A stretch of DNA of 39,262 bases from CAYLJJ01 sp964384025 (GTDB lineage: Bacteria > Myxococcota_A > Bradymonadia > UBA7976 > UBA1532): the NCBI GenBank assembly GCA_964384025.1, contig CAYLJJ010000065.1, positions 1 through 39,262 on the forward strand. The letters are read 5' to 3'. The position numbers were made by a program, and so were the translations under genes. Of this stretch, positions 1 through 7,253 are shown in pieces. The notes under the pieces were generated by a model. The model worked only from the letters and a program-made list of their open reading frames with translations. It was not told the DNA's origin and did no database searches. Position 1 is the stretch's first letter; every line of letters begins with the position of its first letter.

Positions 1-157
1 GCTTGGAACGTCCTTAGACCTGCCTTTCGAACTGAGTTCGAAGTGGACCCGGATACCACTCGGCTCAAGCCCAGGAGGCTTGCTGCCTGAGAAGATCCGG
101 TGCTGCGGAGTGGAGGAGGGTTCTTTTCTGGCTACATCTGCCATGGCGGATGGGCAC
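1..157 (-). mobile_element. probable 5' end of a group II intron (start of domain I)
   Basis: Read on the minus strand, the LigT-like gene loses its family resemblance at a GTGCCC sequence starting at base 157; bacterial group II introns usually begin GTGYG. The following 157 bases fold into several strong local hairpins: CAAGCC/GGCTTG around the loop TCCTG, TTCGAA/TTCGAA around CTCAG, and a near-palindrome CATCCGCCATGGCAGATG. Such density suits structured RNA better than coding sequence. The right end of the window carries the 3' end of a group II intron in the same orientation, so a multi-copy intron at both contig ends is a consistent explanation. The exact 5' boundary is inferred. Confidence 0.4.
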
Positions 158-639
158 CCGATCGGCTCCCAGCTCTGTTGCCACTCAGCCAGCAGTGTTT
201 GAGTTTGCTCACGCATCTGCCCCTGACACTGCCCAAGGGTGAGGTGGGGAGAGTAGCTCCCACGCTTGCTCAGCTCATCACAGCGAGGGAAGAGAGCTTG
301 GAGTTGCGCCTGAAGCCGCTGAAGCGCCTCTTTTGGCTCTGTTTGAGGAGCGAGCCAGATGGTGTCACTCTTTCCATGTTGGAAGTGATCAAGGTGCTTA
401 AAGCTCAACTGGAAGGGCTCAATCTGGGCTAGGGTTTTAGAGAGCAGCGTCGCTGCCTCGGGGAAGTGCTCCTCTGAGATGAACCCATAGATCAGATTGA
501 TATGTGGCATCCACCGCCGAAAGCTCTTATCATATTTGGACCGGATTCTCTGGATTGCTCCCCAAAGCTTCCCAGGAGGGATCAACACCAAGGCGCTGCG
601 ATTTACCGGTGGCATCCCCTGACACAATCTCTGTTTCAT
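1..639 (-). CDS. 2H phosphoesterase / 2'-5' RNA ligase (LigT)-like protein, 3' end disrupted or outside the window
   Basis: Members of the 2H superfamily cleave or join 2'-5' or cyclic phosphate RNA ends through two H-x-[TS]-like motifs. Here the ATG at 639 follows an AGAGGAG ribosome site, and the frame stays open to base 1 (213 codons). The first motif is HINLIYGF near residue 49 and the second is SPHLTLGQ near residue 126. The N-terminus (ALVLIPPGKLWGAIQRIR, then RRWMPHINL) is typical of the branch found next to nucleotidyltransferase or MJ1316 RNA-end modules. The family-like sequence stops near residue 160 (base 158). The remaining open frame is not convincing protein and is rich in perfect RNA hairpins, so the gene is probably interrupted by a group II intron. 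Family membership is fairly sure; the substrate is unknown. Confidence 0.72.
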   Translation of the reverse strand, partial: MKQRLCQGMPPVNRSALVLIPPGKLWGAIQRIRSKYDKSFRRWMPHINLIYGFISEEHFPEAATLLSKTLAQIEPFQLSFKHLDHFQHGKSDTIWLAPQTEPKEALQRLQAQLQALFPRCDELSKRGSYSPHLTLGQCQGQMREQTQTLLAEWQQSWEPIGCPSAMADVARKEPSSTPQHRIFSGSKPPGLEPSGIRVHFELSSKGRSKDVPS

Positions 640-760
640 TTCCTATACTCCTCTTTGGAGAACCAGAGAGTGCAATATGATCAGATCTCCTCGGCGCGGT
701 CTATAGCATCCTGTAAAAACTCAGGAGAGCATAATTCCAAACGGGGGAGAGAAGACCTGA

Positions 761-910
761 ACCTTCTTGGAACGGATTTTTCTGGGTTCTGCTGTAAACC
801 GGATTGGTTATGATGATGACAAGGACTTTTATGCAGTGTGTAATGCTGATTTTGATTGCAAAAATGGCAGAATTTGCAACCAAGATAAGCGTATGACAGC
901 TTGGTTTTGA
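761..910 (+). pseudogene. Cys-rich secreted-protein remnant
   Basis: 49 open codons between stops, lacking a usable start. The frame reads GYDDDKDFYAVC followed by NADFDCKNGRICNQDK, a Cys spacing like the C-terminal repeats of secreted proteins in this window, for example the CIEEAECNVGQFC stretch of the deacetylase at 1496. It is probably the tail of a lost lipoprotein gene. The assignment is weak because the fragment is short. Confidence 0.22.
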
Positions 911-1453
911 ATGACAGAGGTTTATCCGGTAAAAATGGATTTTTAGATCCATAGAGAAAGGACAAATTAGCCACAAAATACAGAGAAAATCATATAAATG
1001 CCTACTTATTGTTGACGAGAGCATAGCTGTGAATCAACACAGCACGCCTGGTTCAAAAATATGTAATATCAGTGTTTATTGTAATGTCATCGTTCACATC
1101 GCCATCGCAATCCTTGAAGAGGGAAATGATGTGATAGCACCGCTTATGGCGAATGCTCTGCTCCCCGAAACGATTCCATAGCAGCCGACGATGGTTCTTC
1201 TTGTGGGCCAGGCTCCGATCCCAGTGACTACGTCTGTACTGGTATAAGCGGGAACCTCCGGTTGACCTTTGGAGAGGATCTCGTCGGCTGCATCACCAAC
1301 ATCGTCGAGTATGCTGGCGGCAACAGCGGGGTCCTACTGATGCCAAGAGCAGCATCTCCGATCTTCCTAGTGGCTAGAACAATTGCCACTTTGAAACCTC
1401 TTAAAACCTGAGTTTTGAGACTCTGGCTCAAAGGAGCTTCCAGGTCCGACTCT

Positions 1454-1462
1454 TGCTAGAAT
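1454..1462 (+). promoter_or_regulatory. candidate extended -10 element of the deacetylase gene
   Basis: The sequence TGCTAGAAT is an extended -10 (TGn plus TAGAAT) placed about 34 bases before the ATG at 1496. No good -35 box lies at the right distance, as is common for extended -10 promoters. Seen by eye only. Confidence 0.28.
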
Positions 1463-1495
1463 AGCACCTCAAACGAAGTACAACGGAAGAGATTG

Positions 1496-2680
1496 ATGAA
1501 CACAGGCTCAAAGCTGCTGCTCCTCGCCCTCCTCAGCACCCTCTCCGCTTGTGGAGAAGAGGAGAACTCTAAGGCCTCAGATGAGATGGAGGCGCGAGAA
1601 GATCCCACGCTCTGGAACGCCAGCTTTGAGGAGATGGAGGCCCTCAAGGGAGACACCTCTACCTGCTCTGGGGTTACTGTTCCTGATCAGAGCGGCTTCA
1701 ACAAGCGGGTGGCTTTTACCTTTGACGATGGCCCCAACTTGAGCACCACCCCTGCCCTTCTAGAGGCGCTTCGCCGCCATGAAGTCCCCGCGACCTTTTT
1801 CATCAACCAGGTGAGAGGGGGAGAGAGCAGCAAGCTGGAGTTGCTCAAGGAGATGGTCGCCGATCCTCTGTTTATCGTCGGAAACCACACTTGGTCCCAC
1901 CCCAATATGCGTCAAAAAGAAGAGGAGCGAGTCATCGCGGAGATCGATCAGATGACAGCGGTGCTGGACGAGGTTGGAGAGATAGAGAGCCCTCGCTTCT
2001 TCCGCTTTCCCTTCGGCTCCTCCAACTGTATGACCTATGGCAAAGTCCAAGAGCGGGGCTACTTTGTCACCGGCTGGCACATCGACACCGCCGACTGGTG
2101 CTTTAACGCTGGGGAGAAGGGTTACTGCGATCCCGGCACCTTTGCTTACGTTCCTGATGAATACCGCCGCGATATTCAGGGCTTCAGTATGCAGCAGATC
2201 CGCAGGCGTGAGGGTGGAGTGATCCTCTTCCACGATATCCATCAATTCAGCGTCGATCAGGTCGAGCCTCTCATCCTGAAGCTCAAAGAGGAGGGCTATA
2301 GCTTCGTCAACCTGGACGATGAGGACACCTTCCCGCTGCTCAACGGGGTTGAAGCCAGCTTTATCGGTGATCCCTGTATTGAGGAGGCGGAGTGTAATGT
2401 GGGGCAGTTTTGTATCGCGGGCTTCTGCTCTTTGAGCTGTGAGGGCTACTGTCCTGATCGCGCAGATAGAGCGCGCACCTTCTGCGTTGAAGATCCCCGA
2501 GAGGAGCAGAGCGGTGGGATCTGTGTCAGTAAGTCAGAGGAGATCAACGGGCACTGCGCTGATCTTGAAGGCAGCCTTGACATGAGCATTTCGCGCTTTG
2601 TCGGTCAGAGCAGCGCCCAGGAGGGGGTCGCTGAGGTCTGTATGCCCCAAATCAGCGCAGCGGAGCCTGAAGAGGGCTAA
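1496..2680 (+). CDS. polysaccharide deacetylase (NodB homology domain) lipoprotein
   Basis: Predicted outer-membrane or periplasmic lipoprotein that removes N- or O-acetyl groups from a polysaccharide such as peptidoglycan, chitin-like or capsular glycan. The signal ends in LSAC with the lipid Cys at residue 19. All five carbohydrate esterase family 4 motifs are visible: TFDDGP (75-80, catalytic and metal Asp), HTWSH (metal His131 and His135), RFPFG (170-174), DTADW (197-201) and ILFHD (catalytic His246). A Cys-rich tail follows (about residues 295-345, CIEEAECNVGQFC). I chose the ATG at 1496, six bases after GGAAGAG, over the TTG just before it. The gene runs convergently into the M28 peptidase gene with a 4-base gap. 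The substrate cannot be told from sequence. Confidence 0.9.
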   Translation: MNTGSKLLLLALLSTLSACGEEENSKASDEMEAREDPTLWNASFEEMEALKGDTSTCSGVTVPDQSGFNKRVAFTFDDGPNLSTTPALLEALRRHEVPATFFINQVRGGESSKLELLKEMVADPLFIVGNHTWSHPNMRQKEEERVIAEIDQMTAVLDEVGEIESPRFFRFPFGSSNCMTYGKVQERGYFVTGWHIDTADWCFNAGEKGYCDPGTFAYVPDEYRRDIQGFSMQQIRRREGGVILFHDIHQFSVDQVEPLILKLKEEGYSFVNLDDEDTFPLLNGVEASFIGDPCIEEAECNVGQFCIAGFCSLSCEGYCPDRADRARTFCVEDPREEQSGGICVSKSEEINGHCADLEGSLDMSISRFVGQSSAQEGVAEVCMPQISAAEPEEG

Positions 2681-2684
2681 AACC

Positions 2685-3800
2685 TTAGGGATTGGCCAGG
2701 ACCTCAAGCATCCCTTGGATCCCCTCCACCGCGCGGGTATAGCGAGAGAGGTCCAGGGTCTCAACGCTGTCTGTGGGGGCATGATAGTGAGGGTTTCTCA
2801 AGAAAGCGGTGTCGGTGATCATGATCGCGGGGTAGCCCACCTGCCAAAACGACCAATGATCCGAGAAGCCTGCCTCAGGCAGCGCGGCAGGGGCCGCCAG
2901 CTTCTCAGCAGGGAGTCCCTGGACTCGAAAAGCGGCGTGAGCCTCGTCTAGGAGCTCTCTGGAGGCGAAGTCGCTGACAAAGGCGATGAAGTTTCCGGTG
3001 GTGGGGAAGAGGCCCGCGAGGCCCATCGGCAGCTCCTGAGAGTTGGGCTCGTCAGAGTAGAAGCCCAACATCTCCAGAGAGAACATCAAGACCACCTCCT
3101 CTCCCGCCTGCTGTAAACTGCGAGCATAGATAAGGCTGCCCATGCCATCGGTCTGGAAGAAGGGGGGCTCCTCGTTGGCGAAGAGGAGAAAGCGTAGGGT
3201 TTGCGCCTGAGGCTGCGCCGCGAAGTGACGCGCCAACTCTAAGGTGGCGATCGCTCCTGTGGCATTGTCATCCGCACCGGGTGTGCTGGGCACACTGTCA
3301 TAGTGCGCCCCCACAACGATGATCTCCTCAGGCCGCTCTCTCCCTCGCACTTCAAAGATCAGGTTGCTGAAGGTTTGCCCTCCCACCTCAAACTCCTGGA
3401 TCTGCATAGGCAGCCCAGTGCTCTCCAGCTCTCCTCTAAAATAGTCAATCGCCCTCTGAAGCTTCTCTGGCGTATGGCTGCTGCGGCTGCCTATCTCCTG
3501 AGCGAGCATCTCTACCCCAACCTGCAGCCGCTCCTCCAAGGCTGCTGTCTGAGGAGAAGCATCAAGGTGACCCTGAATGTCCATAAGCTGTATATCTCCC
3601 AGAGTTTGAGCATCCCTTTGAGTTTGGGTATCCCCCTGGAGCTTGATATCTCTCTCAAATTGAGCGTCCAAATAGGGGGCTGTATCACTGAGCTGAGGAT
3701 GGTCCTGAGCAACGCCCAGATCCTCAGAGGGCTCTCCCTCAGCTTCTTCTTTACAAGCACAGTTTAGGCTCAGGGCCAAACAGAAGATAAGACCACGCAT
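2685..3800 (-). CDS. M28 family zinc aminopeptidase lipoprotein
   Basis: Predicted exported lipoprotein (MRGLIFCLALSLNCAC) of the M28 metallopeptidase family, which trims N-terminal residues using two zinc ions. The metal and catalytic sites are visible: GAHYD (His166, Asp168), GADDNATG (bridging Asp177 or 178), FANEEPP (catalytic Glu210, metal Glu211) and a distal histidine in NPHYHAPTD. A low-complexity linker after the signal (about residues 40-75) repeats QTQRDAQTLGD-like units. The ATG at 3800 shares its A with the TGA of the upstream glycosyltransferase gene (TGATG), and GGAG lies just upstream, so translation is probably coupled. Why a secreted peptidase is coupled to a tRNA-modifying-type enzyme is unclear. 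Confidence 0.88.
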   Translation of the reverse strand: MRGLIFCLALSLNCACKEEAEGEPSEDLGVAQDHPQLSDTAPYLDAQFERDIKLQGDTQTQRDAQTLGDIQLMDIQGHLDASPQTAALEERLQVGVEMLAQEIGSRSSHTPEKLQRAIDYFRGELESTGLPMQIQEFEVGGQTFSNLIFEVRGRERPEEIIVVGAHYDSVPSTPGADDNATGAIATLELARHFAAQPQAQTLRFLLFANEEPPFFQTDGMGSLIYARSLQQAGEEVVLMFSLEMLGFYSDEPNSQELPMGLAGLFPTTGNFIAFVSDFASRELLDEAHAAFRVQGLPAEKLAAPAALPEAGFSDHWSFWQVGYPAIMITDTAFLRNPHYHAPTDSVETLDLSRYTRAVEGIQGMLEVLANP

Positions 3801-4891
3801 CAATATACTCCCTTTGCATCGAGCAGACTCTTTACCTGCTCATCAAGATCTTGAGCGACTTGGGGCCAAGCATAACGATGTAGGAAAGCTTGGCGAGCGG
3901 GGTAAAGGCTGGGTCGCTTTAAGAGGCGCAGCAGACGCGATTCTAGAGCCTCATCTTTGGAATAGAGCAGCCCCTGTTGATCTTCGGGCAACAGGAAAGG
4001 ATAGCTCAGGCGCTTGGGGAGCAGAGGATAACAACCACACCACATCGCCTCCAAGACCGAGAGCCCTAAGAACTCCTGAAGGGCGGTAGAGATCACTACA
4101 TCAGCGCGCCAGAGGAGCTGAGCGTATTCTGTGCGGCTGAGATAGCCAAAGCTGTCGATCTCATCTCTGAACTCCTTTTCCGCCTGAGCAAAGCAGGTTG
4201 GGCGATTTTGAAACTGCTCTCCACAGACCGCTAAGCGAAAAGGGATCCCGCGAGCTTTGATCCCCCGAAGGGCTTTAAAGAGCAACTCAGGCTGCTTGTC
4301 ATGCTCCCAGCGGTGGTTCCAGAGGAGGAGAGGAGGGCCAGGGCTCTTGAGAACCTCCTCTCGATCCAGGGCATCAAAGTCCAGCCCGACCGGGATCACT
4401 CGAGCGGCGTTCTCTTTGGCTGCCAAGAGCGCCTCCCCCAAGCGACCATCGGGCATCACTCGATCCCCTCGTCGCCAGTGTTTAAAGAAGTCTCTCTTAT
4501 GGAATTCAGAGTTGAAGAGCAAACGATCTGCGGCCAACGCTGAGGCGCTGTTGATCACCCCCCAATGGTAACTCTGTCCCTGACGCTCGGGGTAGGAATA
4601 TTGGTTCTCATGAAAGTAGAGCAGGAGCGGCGTCTGAGGGAGCTGTCGCCGGATGAGCCCCAGCAGCTCAGCGGCGTTTAAGAGGGCACTACAGGCGATC
4701 AGATCTGGGCGCAGATTCTGGGCCTTGATCATCTCGGCGAAGGTCCAAGCGCCTGCTTGCATCCGCCACTTCCATTTGCGGGCAGGGAGGCTCAAGAGCT
4801 GGATTTGATAGCGACTGTGCCGCCTCCAGCCATCTACAAAGCTGCGGTGAGAGCCCCCATAGTAGGGCTCAAGAAAGAGGATCTTTGGCAT
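3800..4891 (-). CDS. GT4 glycosyltransferase resembling tRNA-queuosine mannosyltransferase (QTMAN/GTDC1)
   Basis: The N-terminus (FLEPYYGGSHRSFVDGW, then LPARKWKWRMQAGAWTFAEM) is the DUF3524 signature of the GTDC1 family. The animal member attaches mannose to queuosine in tRNA-Asp. The rest is a GT-B fold: FHENQYSYPER and NSASALAADRLLFNSEFH in the first lobe, and LLWNHRWEHDKQPELLFKAL and ALQEFLGLSVLEAMWCGCYP in the sugar-nucleotide-binding lobe. At 363 residues it is near the family size. It has no signal peptide, so it acts in the cytoplasm. It is the middle gene of a three-gene minus-strand run, 15 bases after the DUF6748-like gene and overlapping the peptidase start by one base. Family assignment is firm; queuosine as acceptor is inferred from the animal enzyme. 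Confidence 0.82.
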   Translation of the reverse strand: MPKILFLEPYYGGSHRSFVDGWRRHSRYQIQLLSLPARKWKWRMQAGAWTFAEMIKAQNLRPDLIACSALLNAAELLGLIRRQLPQTPLLLYFHENQYSYPERQGQSYHWGVINSASALAADRLLFNSEFHKRDFFKHWRRGDRVMPDGRLGEALLAAKENAARVIPVGLDFDALDREEVLKSPGPPLLLWNHRWEHDKQPELLFKALRGIKARGIPFRLAVCGEQFQNRPTCFAQAEKEFRDEIDSFGYLSRTEYAQLLWRADVVISTALQEFLGLSVLEAMWCGCYPLLPKRLSYPFLLPEDQQGLLYSKDEALESRLLRLLKRPSLYPARQAFLHRYAWPQVAQDLDEQVKSLLDAKGVY

Positions 4892-4906
4892 ATGTGTTGA
4901 GGGGGC

Positions 4907-5848
4907 TTAGGGTCTGAAGGGTTCCTCTGGAGTATAGATGCATTGGTTCTCTACACAGCCCACCGGTGGAGGTGGAGCGCAAGGAGCAGGGATACATTCC
5001 TGAATCCAGGGCAGAGCTGCGCAGTGAAGCTGCCAACTGGCTTGATTCAGCTCCTCCTCCATCTGACCCATGGGTATCGGGCAGGTGAGGCAGTAACACT
5101 CCCCCTCCGCATTTACAAATTCATGATACCAGCCCTGGGTGCAGTCCTCATCAGCGACACACTCAGGAAGATCTTGAGCGGGAGCAACAGGCAGATAGAT
5201 TTGACTCGCCACCAAGCTTAAACCACGCTCCATCCCTCTCTCTTGCGCTTCCCAATAGAGCGCACCGCTCAGGAGGAGTTGACCCTCTTGAGCCGCCATC
5301 AGCGCTGCGGCGCGCTGCTCATCTGTGGGCCTTGGATCCTCGAGATTTAGATTTGAGAGGGCCAGATGGCGAGGCTGATTGAGGAGGTGAGCCCGCATCG
5401 AAAAGCAGGGTGCACGAAGACAGCGTAGGCCCAGATCTTCAACACGGAAGCTGGCTCCTCTGGGCGCTTGAGCGTTGATCGCCTCCCAAGCCCCCAGCGC
5501 TCTCAATATCCCCAGATGATAATCCCCCAAATACTCTTGGAGATGTTGAGGCCCTCGGAGGATAAGGCGCCCCTCAGCGGCGCGTTGTCTCAGCAGCTCA
5601 AGTTGGGGCTCAGACCAGGGCTCGGCCCACTCAATCTCAGCCACATAGCAACGCTCCGCGTGGCTGCCATCAGCACAGCGAGTCTGCTTACGATTGATAG
5701 ACTCCAGCCAATATCCTCCACAGAGAGGGCTCATGCAGCGACGATAATCTGGGCTGATTTTATAATAGCTGGTGCGAGCTGAGAACTCCTCTGGAGGCAT
5801 CTCTGCAATGGGAACCGAGAGTAGGAGCAGAGAGAGAAACGATAGCAT
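4907..5848 (-). CDS. secreted Cys-containing protein, DUF6748-like
   Basis: 313 residues with a short signal peptide (MLSFLSLLLLSVPIAEM) and no lipobox. The first segment contains YYKISPDYRRCMSPLCGGYW and a CADGSHAERCYVAEIEW stretch, which I associate with the DUF6748 family of myxobacterial secreted proteins. A second segment (about 115-205) repeats the same theme as a domain (LRCLRAPCFS). The Cys-rich tail (CVADEDCTQGW, CYCLTCP, CIPAPCAPPPPVGC) suggests disulfides in the periplasm. It heads the three-gene minus-strand run and its start faces the lipoprotein gene at 6026. No enzymatic motif is visible. The DUF name is from memory. Confidence 0.7.
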   Translation of the reverse strand: MLSFLSLLLLSVPIAEMPPEEFSARTSYYKISPDYRRCMSPLCGGYWLESINRKQTRCADGSHAERCYVAEIEWAEPWSEPQLELLRQRAAEGRLILRGPQHLQEYLGDYHLGILRALGAWEAINAQAPRGASFRVEDLGLRCLRAPCFSMRAHLLNQPRHLALSNLNLEDPRPTDEQRAAALMAAQEGQLLLSGALYWEAQERGMERGLSLVASQIYLPVAPAQDLPECVADEDCTQGWYHEFVNAEGECYCLTCPIPMGQMEEELNQASWQLHCAALPWIQECIPAPCAPPPPVGCVENQCIYTPEEPFRP

Positions 5849-5954
5849 CTAAACCTCCTTGATTGATCTGCTTGATAGTGGAGAGAGAATGTGAGCGAAT
5901 CAAGACGATTTTCAGGACCTTCTTGAGCTTGGAGAGCTGCTGTTGTTGCCTGAA

Positions 5955-5984
5955 GTTCAAGGGAGATCCCAATACTCCTTGAAC
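5955..5984. promoter_or_regulatory. dyad symmetry between divergent genes
   Basis: Perfect 8-base arms, GTTCAAGG (5955-5962) and CCTTGAAC (5977-5984), separated by 14 bases; one bulged base lets the arms extend by AG/CT. It lies midway between the divergently transcribed secreted-protein genes (ATG at 5848 and at 6026), where an operator would be expected. A second small inverted repeat, TTGTTT/AAACAA (5993-6008), sits just before the AAGGAGG ribosome site of the plus-strand gene. Confidence 0.35.
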
Positions 5985-6025
5985 CTCAACAGTTGTTTGG
6001 CTAAACAAGGCCTCAAGGAGGCGAC

Positions 6026-7132
6026 ATGATGCGACATTGGCTGCTGATTTTATTGGGGCTGCTGCTTTGGGCTTGTGATGGCGATGACGACGGTGAGACG
6101 AACGCCGGAGAGACCGACACAGGTATCCATCAGGGAGAGGGAGGTTCGGGAGGAAGCATCGAGCCAGAGGGGCTTGAGGTCTGGATCAGCCCAGTAGAGA
6201 AGGCCTGTGGAGGTCAAGTTGAGCTGGAAGTGGGCTGTCGTGGAGATGTGCAGGAGCTTCAACTCTCAGCTGGAGATCAGCTCTTGGCGACGGTCAGCGC
6301 TGAGGGAGAGAACCAGGTCATCTCTTGGGATGCCAGCGCCTTTGAGGATGGGGAGCTGAGCCTGATCCTCAAGGCTGTCGGTCCAGGAGGAGAGCTGGAG
6401 TCTGAGCCGGTAACCGTGACCATCGATAACACCCCTCCAGAAGCGGAACTCGCGCTCTCCAGATGGATGGTCTTAGAGGGCAACCTCAACCTAGATTTTG
6501 AAGCTCAGGATGCTCACCTTGAGCAGGTGCGGCTCCTCGGTCCCGCCGATCTCGCGGTAGAGGCAGAGGGGGAGGAGCTGAGGCTGGACACCAGCCTGAT
6601 TGAGGATGGTGTCGTTGAGCTTCAGCTTGAGGTCACAGATGAGGCGGGGAATCAGACCCTCACTCCTGGAATCAAAGTGTTTGTAGTCAACAACGGTCGT
6701 GAGGTCCCTGTAGATTATGCTACCGGGCAGTATGCTGAGGTCCCTGAGAACTACAGAGATGTAGAATATCACGCTCGTGTCTATGCGGTATCTGAGCCCA
6801 ATGTAAAGCGCGTCATCAGCATCTTGACTTGGAAAGAGGATTGGAGCTTGGAGTATGCCTTTGGACAGGGCTTCTGTCCTCACCGAGGTACCACCTATCT
6901 TCGTGAGGTCTCCGACTCAGGTGAGATCCTGATCGACTTCGGCAAGAGTGATATGACCTCTGTGCAGCGCGCCTCCCTGCCCGCTGATGCCCGTGATGGA
7001 GACAGCTTCCCCCACAATGACGATCCCGCTACGTATGGAAGCTTCTTCGCCCATATCGATCCTCTGGAACCCGCTGAGCATGTGGGCAAACGGATCGAGA
7101 TTGAGGTGCGAATGATCTATCTCTATGAGTGA
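6026..7132 (+). CDS. lipoprotein with bacterial Ig-like domain(s)
   Basis: Predicted lipoprotein (MRHWLLILLGLLLWAC lipobox) followed by an acidic, Gly-rich spacer to about residue 45. Residues about 50-235 look like two tandem Ig-like beta-sandwiches: strand patterns such as ISWDASAFEDGELSLILKA, then TIDNTPPEAELALS and a second repeat ending LEVTDEAGNQTL. TIDNTPPE is a frequent Ig-like (Big/cadherin-like) linker. The C-terminal 130 residues are unrecognised. Two ATG codons (6026, 6029) follow AAGGAGG; the second has the better spacing. Function is probably binding or structural in the envelope. No catalytic motif is visible. Confidence 0.72.
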   Translation: MMRHWLLILLGLLLWACDGDDDGETNAGETDTGIHQGEGGSGGSIEPEGLEVWISPVEKACGGQVELEVGCRGDVQELQLSAGDQLLATVSAEGENQVISWDASAFEDGELSLILKAVGPGGELESEPVTVTIDNTPPEAELALSRWMVLEGNLNLDFEAQDAHLEQVRLLGPADLAVEAEGEELRLDTSLIEDGVVELQLEVTDEAGNQTLTPGIKVFVVNNGREVPVDYATGQYAEVPENYRDVEYHARVYAVSEPNVKRVISILTWKEDWSLEYAFGQGFCPHRGTTYLREVSDSGEILIDFGKSDMTSVQRASLPADARDGDSFPHNDDPATYGSFFAHIDPLEPAEHVGKRIEIEVRMIYLYE

Positions 7133-7171
7133 TCTTTACTCCTGTACTGCCATTCCTGCTCAACAAAGCCC

Positions 7172-7205
7172 AGCCCTTCAGATCATCTAGCCCTCCAGAT
7201 CATAA
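7172..7205. repeat. short imperfect direct repeat
   Basis: Two adjacent 17-base units, AGCCCTTCAGATCATCT and AGCCCTCCAGATCATAA, followed by the first bases of a third (AGCCCTACA). It lies in the 100-base leader before the gene at 7254. It may be a binding site or simple slippage. Confidence 0.35.
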
Positions 7206-7253
7206 AGCCCTACACTCTCCCAAGCCATTTTAACCATGTTTAAGGAGAGATGG

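Larger units (their letters stand above)
640..1495. other. gene-poor stretch with degraded coding remnants
   Basis: No intact gene with a ribosome site and family resemblance is visible here. Bases 830-1080 are distinctly AT-rich compared with the neighbours. Short stretches look like former protein: plus strand 761-910 (Cys-rich), plus strand 1130-1411 (93 open codons containing SSCGPGSDPSDYVC, no start), and minus-strand frames around 1070-1370 that contain a calcium-loop-like KDCDGDVNDD. These conflict in strand and frame. The stretch is best read as decayed genes plus the upstream region of the deacetylase gene. Confidence 0.5.

Noticed and set aside
100..813. Plus-strand open frames at 100-432 and 502-813
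   Set aside because: The minus strand encodes a clear 2H phosphoesterase over most of this stretch, and the plus frames lack motifs.
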